Origin: JBBQLG01 sp038327655
GTDB lineage: Bacteria; Bacteroidota; Bacteroidia; Cytophagales; Spirosomataceae
Length of the DNA: 39,702 nt
Direction of reading: 5' to 3'
NCBI GenBank assembly: GCA_038327655.1
Contig: JBBQLG010000046.1
Location: 1 to 39,702 of the forward strand
Shown here: piece by piece, positions 1-8,207 of the stretch
How the letters are laid out: each line of letters starts with the position of its first letter
How positions within the stretch are numbered: position 1 is the first letter of the stretch
Made by a program: the position numbers and the translations under genes
Notes under the pieces: model-generated
The model's database searches: none
What the model saw: the letters and a program-made list of their open reading frames with translations, nothing else
Told to the model about the DNA's origin: nothing

Positions 1-1643
1 ATCGCTACCGTTTGCCCGACCGATGCCGTACTGTAGCCCCTGTTCCAGGCCCGAAGCGTGTCGATGGCTTCGGCGACGGCGGGAGGTGGCGCGGTGGCCG
101 TCGCCGAAACCGATCCGTAAGCGGTCAGCAGAGCGGGCATCAGGGCGTCAAAGGCGGCTAAATGAGGATCGTTGGCCGCTGCAATCAGCGTATCGAGCGT
201 GAACATGGACTTGCTGGCCAGTACGCGAGCGGCATTGATGCCCCGGTAATTTTCGGCGTCGGGGGCCATGTACGCCGGATACTGACTTTTGACCGGGCTG
301 CTGCTTCCCGACACCGTGAACGGCGTTGAATTGCAGTTCTGAATCCAGCCACTGGCCGGGTTATGCACCTGCACCAGCTCGCTGACGGCGTGTAAGCCCT
401 GCCATTCGGTTTGCGGATTGCTGCCGTCGACCGGCTGATTCCAGTCAAATTTCGGGTCGCGTTTCGGCATGAAGTTCCCGTGCCAGTACGCAATGTTTCC
501 TTTATCATCGGCGAAAACGGTGTTGTTGGACGCGTTGCCGTTGTAAGCCATCACCTTCTGAAAACCCGCGTACCCATCGGCTTTCGTCCGCAGGTACGAT
601 TGCGAAAGAGCGTTCAGGGCGTCATTCATCATTTTGACCGTCAGCCATTTGTCGCCGTTCTGCCCGACTACCGGGCCGTGATGCGTTCGGTACATCGTGA
701 AGTCTTTGCGCAGCATTTTGTCGCCCTGACGGTAGGGCAGCGACACGGTCGATGTCTGCACCGGCCGCGATTCAGAGCCGTACTGGTAATAGTATTTCCC
801 GTTTTTCTTCTCGACGGTCTCTACATATTCATCCATCGAATCGGCACTGCTCGAGGTGTGCATCCAGCCGCAATGCTGATTAAACCCCTGGTAAATAAAG
901 AACTGCCCCCAGGTCACGGCCCCGTAGGCGTTCAGCCCGGCATCGCTCACCATCTGCACCTCCGACCGGAAATAAAACGACGTGTGCGGATTGATGAGCA
1001 GCAGCGCGTTTTTGGTCGCACTCTTCGACGGTGCAATCGCGAATCCGTTCGAGCCGACCGGTTCGTTGTCGATCTTCTCGAACTCATTCACCGCCGACGT
1101 GAATTTGTTGTTCGTGTAAAACGCTTTCAACCGGTCGGTCGATACCACGCTGATGTTGCCGCCGATGCTGCCTTCACTGAACATCAGGGGCATCCAGGGC
1201 TGAAACCGCCGGAGCAGTCGGGGTTTTACGGCGGGGTGCGTGGCCAAATAATAGTTGGTGCCGTCGGCAAAGGCGTCGAGGAGTTTTTTCATCCAGACGG
1301 GGCTTTTCCGGTACACCGCCAGGGCCTGCGTGGAGTCCATGAAGAGCCGGGCGCGGAGGTCGTGGTACAAAGCGGACTCGCCTTCTACTTCGGCTAAGCG
1401 GCCAATGGCGTCGAGGTAATTCATCTCGACCCGGTCGAAATCGTCTTCGCATTGGGTGTAGATCAGCCCGAAAACCACGTCGGCATCGGTCTTGCCGTAG
1501 ATGTGGGGGACGCCGTAGCTATCGCGGATGATGGTTACCTGTTTGGCCTGTTGCCGCCAGCGGGCCATTTCTGCCGGACTGACCGACTGGCCCAGCACAA
1601 CAAACGAATAAAGAAAGGGAAGCAGACCGAAAAGTCTTTTCAT
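1..1643 (-). CDS. Penicillin acylase-family (Ntn) amidohydrolase, C-terminus beyond window
   Basis: Reading leftwards from ATG at 1643 the frame stays open to the window edge (about 547 codons), so the 3' end is missing. Residues 1-19 form a signal peptide (MKRLF, then a hydrophobic stretch ending VVLGQS), implying periplasmic export. The N-terminal region carries the family pattern of an early DSYGVPHIYG segment (alpha chain). Residues 197-201 (GSNGF) match the family's autocleavage site, so Ser198 would become the N-terminal nucleophile of the beta chain. The following LLINPHTSF, and the WGQFFIYQGFNQHCGWMHTS region cut short here to its sense, also fit. The family hydrolyses amides such as beta-lactam side chains, acyl-homoserine lactones or cyclic lipopeptides; substrate cannot be told from sequence. 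No partner gene lies next to it; the lactonase at 2057 is divergent. Confidence 0.9.
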   Translation of the reverse strand, partial: MKRLFGLLPFLYSFVVLGQSVSPAEMARWRQQAKQVTIIRDSYGVPHIYGKTDADVVFGLIYTQCEDDFDRVEMNYLDAIGRLAEVEGESALYHDLRARLFMDSTQALAVYRKSPVWMKKLLDAFADGTNYYLATHPAVKPRLLRRFQPWMPLMFSEGSIGGNISVVSTDRLKAFYTNNKFTSAVNEFEKIDNEPVGSNGFAIAPSKSATKNALLLINPHTSFYFRSEVQMVSDAGLNAYGAVTWGQFFIYQGFNQHCGWMHTSSSADSMDEYVETVEKKNGKYYYQYGSESRPVQTSTVSLPYRQGDKMLRKDFTMYRTHHGPVVGQNGDKWLTVKMMNDALNALSQSYLRTKADGYAGFQKVMAYNGNASNNTVFADDKGNIAYWHGNFMPKRDPKFDWNQPVDGSNPQTEWQGLHAVSELVQVHNPASGWIQNCNSTPFTVSGSSSPVKSQYPAYMAPDAENYRGINAARVLASKSMFTLDTLIAAANDPHLAAFDALMPALLTAYGSVSATATAPPPAVAEAIDTLRAWNRGYSTASVGQTVA

Positions 1644-2056
1644 GGAAGGGGGCTGAAGTGATACGTTCCTAAAAGTGTTGCGCTGAAAGCCAGAAAGATA
1701 ATCCAAAGCCCCAACCTGACAAAATCTGCCCGCTCCCCGGCACGCAACCGAACACGCTGACCGGCCAAAAATGTGTACGATTACCACCCGAACGTCTCCC
1801 AAATACTCAGGCCCGCAGCCGTTGTAACCCTCCCGAATAAACGCACAAAACCGGGGTACCTCTGGACTATTCAAAACTGGGATGCCGCCATTCCGGTGCC
1901 GGACGATGTCGTGCTGAATCTGGCCGGGCTACTGACCGAAGCGGGCATCGACTTTTGATGTCGTGTTTCTAAAAAATGCACTTCAGGTTACGGGCTGATT
2001 GTGGTATTTCCAGAGAACTTCCCGTTAGTTTTGTCCGTCTATTTTCTTTCATCTGT
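1644..2056. other. Divergent intergenic region, about 410 bp
   Basis: This spacer separates two outward-facing genes and should hold both promoters. A TAnnTTTG box for the right-hand gene is seen at 2026-2033. A 61-codon frame opening at a GTG (1773-1958, +) has plausible codon use near its end (VPDDVVLNLAGLLTEAGIDF) but no recognisable family and no ribosome-binding context. It could be a remnant of a decayed gene. No hairpin, repeat or RNA gene is obvious. Confidence 0.4.
2026..2033 (+). promoter_or_regulatory. Bacteroidota-type -7 promoter box for the lactonase gene
   Basis: TAGTTTTG matches the TAnnTTTG -7 consensus of the Bacteroidota primary sigma factor and lies 23 nt upstream of the ATG at 2057. 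A TTG at 1999-2001 is a possible -33 element, but its 24-nt spacing is longer than usual. The box argues for the start at 2057 rather than an in-frame upstream start at 1976. Confidence 0.5.
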
Positions 2057-3190
2057 ATGAAATCACTCATCACCCTTGCTCTTGTTTTATCCGGCCTGTG
2101 TAGCCTGAACGCCAACGCCCAGTCTGCCAGAGAGATACTCTATGTCGGTACCTACTCTACACGGGGCAGCGAAGGCATCTACGTCTTTGACTTCGACCGC
2201 TCAACCGGCACCCTTAAACCCCTGCAAACCGCGTCGGAACTAAAAAGTCCGTCGTTTCTGGCCATTCACCCAACCGGCCGGTACCTGTACGCCGTCAGCG
2301 AAGCCGGACAAAGTTCCGGGTCGGTTGGTGCCTATGCCATCGACGATAAAACAGGCAGGCTGCGTTTCCTGAATCAGCAGTCGTCGCACGGCAACGGCCC
2401 GTGTTACGTGAGTATCGACAAAACCGGTACGTGGGCGTTCGTAGCCAACTACGGCGGAGGCAGCATGGCGGTATTGCCCATCGACAACAACGGCTCACTG
2501 GGCGCAGCTACGGACAGCGTTCAGTACACGGGCAGCGGGGCCAACACCCAGCGGCAGGAAAAGCCCCACGCCCACTCGGTGGTTCTCTCGCCCGACAACC
2601 GGTTTGTGTACGTCGCCGATCTGGGTACCGACCGGGTGTACATCTACGAATTGGATACGGTACACGGCAAACTGAAACCCGCCCAAATGCCCTACGTGAC
2701 CGTAAAACCCGGTTCGGGACCGCGCCACCTCACCTTCGACCCGGCGGGCAAACACGTGTACCTCGTGGAAGAAATCACCTCCTCGACGGCCGTATTCACC
2801 TACAACCCTAAAACGGGTGCCCTGACCATGATGGAAGACGCTGTTAAATCGCTGCCCGCCGACTTTACCGCCCCCAACACCAGTGCCGACATTCATACCT
2901 CGCCGAATGGCCGGTTCCTGTACCAGTCAAATCGGGGCTACAACGGACTGGCGATCTACTCGATTGCGAAAAATGGCAAACTAACCCTGACCGGTCAGCA
3001 ACCCGCAGGCGGCAAAGTCCCCCGCAATTTCATGGTCGACAGCCGGGGCGAGTACGTGTTGATTGCCAATCAGGACACGGACAACGTAGTGGTGTACAAG
3101 GCAGATGCGAAGACCGGCAAGCTCACCGCCACCGGCACCGAACTGAAAGTACCCGCCCCGGTTTGCCTGAAATTGATGGAGTTGAAGTAA
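2057..3190 (+). CDS. Secreted lactonase-type seven-bladed beta-propeller (6-phosphogluconolactonase-like)
   Basis: 377 aa. The start at 2057 gives a clean signal peptide (MKSLITLALVLSGLCSLNANAQ); an upstream in-frame start at 1976 would add an unlikely leader and lie before the promoter box. The mature part shows the repeated blade pattern of the lactonase (Pgl/YbhE, PF10282) family: ILYVGTYS, SPSFLAIHPTGRYLYAVSE, HAHSVVLSPDNRFVYVADLGTDRVYIY, GPRHLTFDPAGKHVYLVEE and GRFLYQSNRG. The enzyme would hydrolyse a sugar lactone, 6-phosphogluconolactone in the E. coli prototype. Periplasmic export makes another lactone substrate more likely here. Family is clear; substrate is not. Confidence 0.9.
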   Translation: MKSLITLALVLSGLCSLNANAQSAREILYVGTYSTRGSEGIYVFDFDRSTGTLKPLQTASELKSPSFLAIHPTGRYLYAVSEAGQSSGSVGAYAIDDKTGRLRFLNQQSSHGNGPCYVSIDKTGTWAFVANYGGGSMAVLPIDNNGSLGAATDSVQYTGSGANTQRQEKPHAHSVVLSPDNRFVYVADLGTDRVYIYELDTVHGKLKPAQMPYVTVKPGSGPRHLTFDPAGKHVYLVEEITSSTAVFTYNPKTGALTMMEDAVKSLPADFTAPNTSADIHTSPNGRFLYQSNRGYNGLAIYSIAKNGKLTLTGQQPAGGKVPRNFMVDSRGEYVLIANQDTDNVVVYKADAKTGKLTATGTELKVPAPVCLKLMELK

Positions 3191-3441
3191 GTACATCCCG
3201 CGAAAGGACTGACCGGTACTATTGACCAGATTTGATGACTACCGGTTAGTCATTTCGCAGCAGCAACCTGTTGGAAATGTGTCAGCAGGGATGTTTCTTG
3301 CAGGTGTACGAATCAAGTAAGAGGCATCGCACAAATCTAATCGCAGAACTAAAACAACCTGACAATCAATAATTTACAACTCATTAGTTCCGCGATGTTG
3401 CGTACTTTAACTTGTTGGGTGGTTTTTAAAAACTGATCTTG

Positions 3442-3476
3442 ACAAGGCGGTTACCGGGCGACACAAGAATCGCCGG
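3442..3476. repeat. 35-nt segment, left partner of a pair flanking the PIN cassette
   Basis: This segment (ACAAGGCGG ... TCGCCGG) aligns without gaps to 4276-4310, matching at 26 of 35 positions by eye, with both ends identical (9 nt and 7 nt). The two copies are in the same orientation and bracket the antitoxin/PIN gene pair. They may mark the edges of a transferred module, or both may belong to a dispersed intergenic repeat family. Confidence 0.5.
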
Positions 3477-3607
3477 AGTTAGGCAGGTTTTTTGATTTTC
3501 GAGTAATTCAAGTCACCGGCGACATGCGGCACTCGGGAGTTAGGCAGGTTTTAAAAAAGGGGAAAAGGCATCGGCTGACAATAGGCAACTGGGAGTTAGG
3601 CAAGCCT
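3475..3607 (+). repeat. Three degenerate direct repeats upstream of the PIN cassette
   Basis: The core GGAGTTAGGCA occurs at 3475, 3536 and 3592 (spacing 61 and 56 nt). The first two copies continue as GGTTTT, the third as AGCCT. The sequence before each core is also related (ACCGGGCGAC, ACCGGCGAC, TCGGCTGAC), so the whole unit is about 58 nt and diverged. The last copy sits just before the TAACTTTG promoter box. The 3191-3650 spacer otherwise shows nothing recognisable apart from AT-rich sequence around 3350-3420. Confidence 0.7.
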
Positions 3608-3615
3608 AAAAAGAG

Positions 3616-3623
3616 TAACTTTG
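3616..3623 (+). promoter_or_regulatory. -7 promoter box of the antitoxin/PIN operon
   Basis: TAACTTTG is a full match to TAnnTTTG and ends 27 nt before the ATG at 3651. No convincing -33 TTG lies at the usual 19-21 nt distance. The third GGAGTTAGGCA repeat occupies that place, which may suggest control by a factor bound there. Confidence 0.5.
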
Positions 3624-3650
3624 TTACAGTTGCATAAGCACAACGATACA

Positions 3651-3833
3651 ATGGCTAACAAGACAAAGAAATCCCTTTCCCCTTTGGTAGTACGCGGACG
3701 TAACGCAACGGGTAAAATCATTGAGGGTTCTATTCCTGCTGGCAAGCTGCCGACGGAAGATCCCGGATTAGCTATTCAGAAGATATTAGCTAAACACAAA
3801 GACATCACGCCTACGCCTGTTTCAACTCAATGA
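3651..3833 (+). CDS. Small basic protein, probable antitoxin partner of the PIN toxin
   Basis: 60 aa starting MANKTKKSLSPLVVRG; the ATG at 3651 is preferred because the promoter box ends just upstream. I recognise no named family. The protein has a basic N-terminus and a short helix-prone segment (DPGLAIQKILAKH), with no membrane segment. Its stop overlaps the ATG of the next gene (ATGA at 3830-3833), the translational coupling typical of type II toxin-antitoxin pairs in which the antitoxin is first. The antitoxin role is inferred only from position, size and coupling. Confidence 0.65.
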   Translation: MANKTKKSLSPLVVRGRNATGKIIEGSIPAGKLPTEDPGLAIQKILAKHKDITPTPVSTQ

Positions 3834-4276
3834 CTACCACTTCACCGGATTCGTTTGTACTGGTGGACACAGGTGTAATGAGTCGTTTCTTTTTGAAAAA
3901 GCCGCAAATTGTTGAAGCGTATAGTAAACTGACGGTTATGGCAGTACCCGTCATTTCAGCCAGCATTTATATTGAGCTGATGCGCTGGTTAATCAACATT
4001 CGGGGCCGAGCTATGGACCCGATCACCAAAAGTGAGTTTGATACCATCAGAAATCAATTGGATAAGTATGTGCAGCTCAATCACGGAGATTGCATTGAAC
4101 TGGCGGTAGAAGCCTGTCGACTTTACCCAGACACTGGTTTGGGGGATTGTTTTACGATTGGAGTAGGGCTATTTTTTGACATTCCTGTTTTTACGCTCAA
4201 TCAGAAGCATTTCGAGCGGGTACCCGGCGTTAGGCTCTACCGCCCTGATAATTATGACTTTCTAGAAACCAAGTAA
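3830..4276 (+). CDS. PIN-domain ribonuclease, VapC-like toxin
   Basis: 148 aa. PIN-domain acidic residues are visible in order: Asp13 in LVDTGV, Glu49 in IYIELMRW, Asp106 in GLGDCFTIG, and Asn124 in FTLNQKHF where many members have Asp. PIN toxins cleave RNA (often tRNA or rRNA) with Mg2+ or Mn2+ and are neutralised by the co-expressed antitoxin. Length and the GLGDC motif fit VapC-like enzymes. The gene overlaps its partner by 4 nt, and related 35-nt segments flank the pair. Codon use is more AT-rich than in neighbours, consistent with acquisition. RNA target unknown. Confidence 0.85.
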   Translation: MTTTSPDSFVLVDTGVMSRFFLKKPQIVEAYSKLTVMAVPVISASIYIELMRWLINIRGRAMDPITKSEFDTIRNQLDKYVQLNHGDCIELAVEACRLYPDTGLGDCFTIGVGLFFDIPVFTLNQKHFERVPGVRLYRPDNYDFLETK

Positions 4277-4310
4277 CAAGGCGGGTCTCGTGCGACAGGA
4301 CGCTCGCCGG
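4276..4310. repeat. 35-nt segment, right partner of the pair flanking the PIN cassette
   Basis: See 3442-3476. This copy begins at the last base of the PIN gene's stop codon, so the similarity starts exactly where coding ends. The remaining spacer to 4441 shows no other clear signal. Confidence 0.5.
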
Positions 4311-4441
4311 TTAAGAAAGCGGGCAGCCCAACCGGCCATGTGTGTAAAGGCTCCCTACGGTCGCCATCACCACATGGGGTCGTTGGGTGCTGATAGTCCC
4401 GGTCATTTGTCATTATGCATAGTAATTAAACTCACCTCTTC

Positions 4442-4966
4442 ATGATCACTGCCCAGCAATTCCTTAAGGAGGTTGCCGATGCCCGTCGGCGTTACCTGGC
4501 TGCCGTAGCCGATTTCGATGAATCGCAGGCGCAGTGGAAACCGTCGCCCAATGGCTGGAATGCGGTGGACATTACCGAACACCTGTTTTGGGCGGAGCAG
4601 GGAGGTATTGTGGGCATGTGGAAAACCCTGCTCGGCATCCGGGCCGGTACGCTCAGTTATGAAGGCATCAGCCCAAACGACGGGCTGTCCATCGACGAGA
4701 TTATCCGGCAGACGTGGCAGGAAAAAGAAATTGTTCCAGCGGTAGCGGCTCCGCGCATGGGTGGTCCCCTGGTCTTCTGGTCGTCGGCGCTGGCCGGGCT
4801 TCAACCCATTCTGGAAACGTTCGGTGAGGCCCTGAGCGATAATGACCTGTCGATAAAAGCACACCCGCACCCCATTTCGGGATCAATGACCTTTGGGCAA
4901 CGCCTGGCGTTTTTACGGTTTCATATCGACCCTCACCGGGTGCAGGTAGAGAAGCTGAAACAGTAG
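4442..4966 (+). CDS. DinB-like four-helix metal-binding protein
   Basis: 174 aa, MITAQQFLKEVADARRRY start. The pattern of the DinB/YfiT-like superfamily is present: an N-terminal helix, then NAVDITEHLFWAEQG (first metal His in the second helix), and a C-terminal FLRFHIDPHRVQVEKL with two further His, together giving a three-His site for a divalent metal. Family members include thiol-dependent S-transferases using bacillithiol or similar thiols, but many are uncharacterised. It stands alone, 93 bp upstream of a lipoprotein gene in the same orientation. Fold assignment is good; activity is unknown. Confidence 0.8.
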   Translation: MITAQQFLKEVADARRRYLAAVADFDESQAQWKPSPNGWNAVDITEHLFWAEQGGIVGMWKTLLGIRAGTLSYEGISPNDGLSIDEIIRQTWQEKEIVPAVAAPRMGGPLVFWSSALAGLQPILETFGEALSDNDLSIKAHPHPISGSMTFGQRLAFLRFHIDPHRVQVEKLKQ

Positions 4967-5058
4967 CGGATTAGCCAATGCGTCCTTTTGCCGGAAACGA
5001 TTGCTGGCAACACAGTGCCGCCAGCCTGTCTAAATGCTTTCGACTAAACCCCACAAAA

Positions 5059-5520
5059 ATGAAAGTTGGAATTGCGTTAATCAGCCTGATGCTGGCAGCC
5101 TGCGGAAACGAAAAACCATCCAAAACGACCGGAAAAACGTTGCTGCCCATCGTTGGAACGTGGCGGTTGTTTTCCGGTACGACCATCGAAAAAGGCGATA
5201 CCATCGTTACGGATTACACCAAAAATCTGTCGTTCATTAAAGTTATCAACGATACCCACTTCGCTTTCCTGAAGCACGATTTAGCCAAAGGCAAAGGCAC
5301 CGGAGCCGATTTTGGGGCCGGGGGCGGGCGCTACACCCTCAAAGACAGTTTGTACACTGAGCACCTGGAATACTGCAACGACCGGCAGTGGGAAGGCAAT
5401 GATTTTGCCTTTACTGTCACTCTCAAAAACGATACCCTGACCCAAACCGGCGTGGAAAAAGTGGAACAGGCAGGCGTGAACCGGTTGAATATTGAACAGT
5501 ACGTTCGGGTGAAGAAATAG
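5059..5520 (+). CDS. Small lipoprotein with a lipocalin-like domain
   Basis: 153 aa from the ATG at 5059. The signal is short and ends in a lipobox (LMLAAC, Cys at residue 14), so the mature protein would be lipid-anchored. The rest is beta-rich and begins with the PIVGTWRLFSGTTIEKGDT pattern seen in Bacteroidota lipocalin-like small lipoproteins, then repeated strand pairs (YTLKDSLYTEHLEYC, FAFTVTLKNDTLTQTG). An upstream frame start at 4978 would spoil the signal peptide. The gene converges on the Mla operon, the two stops being 2 bp apart. Ligand unknown. Confidence 0.7.
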   Translation: MKVGIALISLMLAACGNEKPSKTTGKTLLPIVGTWRLFSGTTIEKGDTIVTDYTKNLSFIKVINDTHFAFLKHDLAKGKGTGADFGAGGGRYTLKDSLYTEHLEYCNDRQWEGNDFAFTVTLKNDTLTQTGVEKVEQAGVNRLNIEQYVRVKK

Positions 5521-5522
5521 CG

Positions 5523-6521
5523 TTATTGTGCTTTCAGCGAGTCTGCTTTCTGTTTGGCCGCTTCCTTATCGCGCTTTTTGAAGAACCCCCGGAGCAGAAA
5601 ATTATGCTGGGCCGCTTCGAGGTCTTCGTCTAATTTTTTGCTGCTGCTTTCCAACCGCCCGATGGTCGTTTTCAGGCTTTTGTTCACCGCCTGATCGTTC
5701 AGCAGAATACCGATGGCGTTGTCGGTGCTGTTGAGTTTTTCGCTGGCCCGTTTGGCGTTGTTAGCCACGTCAGTTGCCGAAGAAGCTGCCTTCCGCAGTT
5801 CTACCGACGACGCTTTCAGGTTGTGGAACACGGTCGTATCCGTTACCAACTCGTTGGCCAAAGTGCCTTTGGTGTTCAGTTTGGTCGAAAACCGGGCCAG
5901 CGTTCCGGTCATTTTCTGCGCATTGACCGAGGCATCGTGCAGGCTATAAACGGTCGTTTTGAAGCGGTTGGCCAGCACCGAATCGGTCAGTACGGCCCCG
6001 GCGATGCCTTTCCCCTTCCCGATCTGTGAAAGAACGCCTTCTACATCCGTACTGATTTTCAGCAGGTTCCGGTTGGTGATCTGGAGCGTATCCAGGATCT
6101 GCTCGGAACTTAGCGTAGCACGGGAATGCAGCCGGTCCCCTTCGACAATGGCTATCGACTGTGGGCTTCCTCCCTCGATGACCACGATCTTGTTGCCGAT
6201 CAGGCCGTCGGAGCCGATGGTGGCCTGGGCGTCTTTACGGATGTAGGGCTGGGCACTCTCGTCGATGTTCAGACTCACTTCCACCTGCGACTGCCCGTAA
6301 AATTTGATCTGTTTGACAACACCGATTTTAACGCCCGAAAACCAGACGTTATTGCCGAGTTTCAATCCACTCACATCGTCGAAAATGACACTGATGCGTA
6401 CGCTTTTCACGAAGCGTTTTTGCTGTCCGCCCAGCACCAAAATACCGGCGACGAGGATAATCAATCCAAGAAATACGAAAATTCCGACGGTGATGGACCG
6501 TTTGCTGTCTGCTGCCTTCAT
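5523..6521 (-). CDS. mlaD: MlaD/MCE-domain lipid-transport substrate-binding protein
   Basis: 332 aa from the ATG at 6521; longer in-frame starts fall inside a low-complexity spacer. Residues 10-30 form one N-terminal membrane anchor (TVGIFVFLGLIILVAGILVL), followed by an MCE domain (about 40-115: VRISVIFDDVSGLKLGNNV, WFSGVKIGVVKQI). The C-terminal half is long and helical, with repeated Ala/Lys/Asn-rich coiled-coil segments ending in a charged tail. MCE proteins form hexameric rings that pass phospholipids between inner and outer membrane. It is the last gene of mlaE-mlaF-mlaD. No mlaC or mlaB gene is nearby, as is common in Bacteroidota. Confidence 0.9.
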   Translation of the reverse strand: MKAADSKRSITVGIFVFLGLIILVAGILVLGGQQKRFVKSVRISVIFDDVSGLKLGNNVWFSGVKIGVVKQIKFYGQSQVEVSLNIDESAQPYIRKDAQATIGSDGLIGNKIVVIEGGSPQSIAIVEGDRLHSRATLSSEQILDTLQITNRNLLKISTDVEGVLSQIGKGKGIAGAVLTDSVLANRFKTTVYSLHDASVNAQKMTGTLARFSTKLNTKGTLANELVTDTTVFHNLKASSVELRKAASSATDVANNAKRASEKLNSTDNAIGILLNDQAVNKSLKTTIGRLESSSKKLDEDLEAAQHNFLLRGFFKKRDKEAAKQKADSLKAQ

Positions 6522-6630
6522 GTAAATAGTAAGGAATAAAAAGGAGTAGTAAGGAATAAAGGAGTAGGGGATAAGTAGCTGGACCGTCATTTGTTTGCCA
6601 CTTATTACTTACCACTTAATGACCTATCAC
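6522..6630. repeat. Low-complexity spacer with short direct repeats
   Basis: Between mlaF and mlaD the plus strand shows two copies of a short unit (AGTAAGGAATAAA followed by GGAGTAG, at about 6529-6569) and then several variants of CACTTAATGACC/CACTTATTAC. Similar degenerate TTAGT/ACTAAC-type spacers occur at 34030-34090 and 36915-37008. No structure or gene is apparent. Confidence 0.5.
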
Positions 6631-7410
6631 TTAATTGACAAAGTTGTATTCATAAAACTGTTTCACCCGCTCATCGTTGGCCGCGAACACCTCCTCGAAC
6701 GTCCCCTGCCGCTCAAACTTTCCGTCTAAGAGCATCGCGATGCGGTCGCCGGTCGATTTGGCGCAGGTCAGGTCGTGGGTGATGATGATGGACGATGTGT
6801 TGAACTTCTCCTTCACGTCGTTAATAAGGTGGTTGATTTCGGTGCAGGTGATCGGGTCGAGACCCGCCGTGGGTTCGTCGTACAACATGATTTCGGGTTT
6901 CAGAATAAGCGTCCGGGCAATGCCAACCCGCTTTCGCTGCCCACCCGACAGTTCCGACGGCATCTGATTGATCGTCTGCGCCAGTCCCACACTTTCCAGT
7001 GCTTCTTCGGTGGCTTTGTCGATGTCGGCCCGGCTCAGGTTGCGAACATTGCGAATGAGCGGAAACTCCAGGTTCTCCCGAACGGTCATGCTGTCGTACA
7101 GCGCACTGTTCTGGAAGGAAAACCCAATCTTCAGCCGCAACACGTTCAGTTCCTTCTCAGTCAACTGATCGACCCGTTGCCCCAGCACGTCAATCGACCC
7201 CGAATCGGGCAGCAACAGGCCCGCGATGAGTTTGATGAGTACCGATTTACCCGACCCCGACCGGCCCAGCACTACTAAGTTTTCGCCCTGATACAGATCC
7301 AGATCAACTCCCCGCAGGACCTGCAGATCGCCGAACGAGATCTTCACGTCGCGGATACTGATAACCGAATCCCTTTTGTCCGTGGTCGTTTTTTCGTTCA
7401 TAGCCATCAT
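6631..7410 (-). CDS. mlaF: MlaF-type ABC transporter ATPase
   Basis: 259 aa. Walker A GRSGSGKS at 49-56, the Q-loop region around FSFQNSALYDS, ABC signature LSGGQRKR at 154-161, Walker B IMLYDEP at 174-180 and the H-loop His in IIITHD are all present, so it should be an active ATPase. It powers the MlaE permease that moves phospholipid through the MCE ring. The start at 7410 overlaps the mlaE stop by 4 nt (ATGA), giving translational coupling. The extra N-terminal tail (MMAMNEKTTTDKRD) could be shortened by initiation at Met4, but the overlap favours the first ATG. Confidence 0.93.
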   Translation of the reverse strand: MMAMNEKTTTDKRDSVISIRDVKISFGDLQVLRGVDLDLYQGENLVVLGRSGSGKSVLIKLIAGLLLPDSGSIDVLGQRVDQLTEKELNVLRLKIGFSFQNSALYDSMTVRENLEFPLIRNVRNLSRADIDKATEEALESVGLAQTINQMPSELSGGQRKRVGIARTLILKPEIMLYDEPTAGLDPITCTEINHLINDVKEKFNTSSIIITHDLTCAKSTGDRIAMLLDGKFERQGTFEEVFAANDERVKQFYEYNFVN

Positions 7411-8207
7411 ACCGCCCGGATCGCGGCCACAATCTGAAGGGCCAGTAACTCCTCAATAAACACTAAAAACATGGACGTTACCACCGACGCGTTGGCCGCT
7501 TTTCCGACGCCCTCCGTGCCTTTATCGGCGTTGTAGCCCTTGTAACAGCCCACCATGCCAATGGTAAACCCAAAAACAAACGACTTGATGACCGACGCAA
7601 ACACATCTAAGAACGAGATGGCCCCGAACGCCTGATCAATGAACGTCATAAAACTGGTAGCCTCGTTCTGATTCACGTTGAGGTACGCCCCCAGCAGGCC
7701 CAGCAGCATGGTATACAGCGTCAGAATCGGAATCATCAGCGTGGTGGCGATTACCCGGCTCACGACCAGAAATTTATAAGGATTCGTGCCCGACACCTCC
7801 ATCGCGTCGATCTGTTCGGTCACGCGCATCGAACTCAGTTCGGCCCCGATGTTGGACCCCACGCGGCCCGACGCAATGAGCGACGTCACCAGCGGAGCCA
7901 GTGCCCGGATGATGGCAATGGCAATCAGCGACGGTAGCCACGACGTAGCCCCAAACTGCGCCAGCGACGGCCGCGACTGGTTGGTGAAGACGATACCCGT
8001 GATAAAACCGGTGAGCGAGATAAGCGGCAGGGAGCGAACACCCACTTCGTAGCACTGTCGGCCAATTTCTTTGAACTCGTAGGGCGGGAGAAAAACTTCC
8101 TTAAAAAACCGGCCAACAAAGACCGCAACATCGTACAGATTCAGAAACATCCGGTCCAGCCGTTTGGTAACGACGGGTTTATCGGGCGGGGCGGTGGTGG
8201 AATCCAT
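7407..8207 (-). CDS. mlaE: MlaE-type ABC transporter permease
   Basis: 266 aa integral membrane protein of the MlaE/YrbE family. After a charged N-terminal amphipathic stretch (RLDRMFLNLYDVAVFVGRFF) it has about five membrane segments. It carries typical family motifs: SLPLISLTGFITGIVF, ASGRVGSNIGAELSSMRVTEQIDAMEVSGTNP (the conserved cytoplasmic segment, split here between two readings) and FGFTIGMVGCYKGYNADKGTEGVG. As a homodimer with MlaF it forms the inner-membrane core of the lipid transporter. It is first in the operon mlaE-mlaF-mlaD; the 202-bp region upstream separates it from the divergent DUF1080 gene. Confidence 0.93.
   Translation of the reverse strand: MDSTTAPPDKPVVTKRLDRMFLNLYDVAVFVGRFFKEVFLPPYEFKEIGRQCYEVGVRSLPLISLTGFITGIVFTNQSRPSLAQFGATSWLPSLIAIAIIRALAPLVTSLIASGRVGSNIGAELSSMRVTEQIDAMEVSGTNPYKFLVVSRVIATTLMIPILTLYTMLLGLLGAYLNVNQNEATSFMTFIDQAFGAISFLDVFASVIKSFVFGFTIGMVGCYKGYNADKGTEGVGKAANASVVTSMFLVFIEELLALQIVAAIRAV

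Noticed and set aside
411..1397. 328-codon plus-strand frame opposite the acylase gene
   Set aside because: It is the antisense shadow of a clear penicillin-acylase gene; composition (many Val, Arg, His) is typical of a reverse-frame artefact in GC-rich DNA.
1773..1958. 61-codon frame starting GTG in the divergent spacer
   Set aside because: No family, no ribosome-binding context and no promoter; described only as intergenic content. It might be a gene remnant.
3475..3607. Possible short CRISPR array of three repeats
   Set aside because: Cores are short (about 11 nt exact), and the intervening sequences are related to each other rather than unique.
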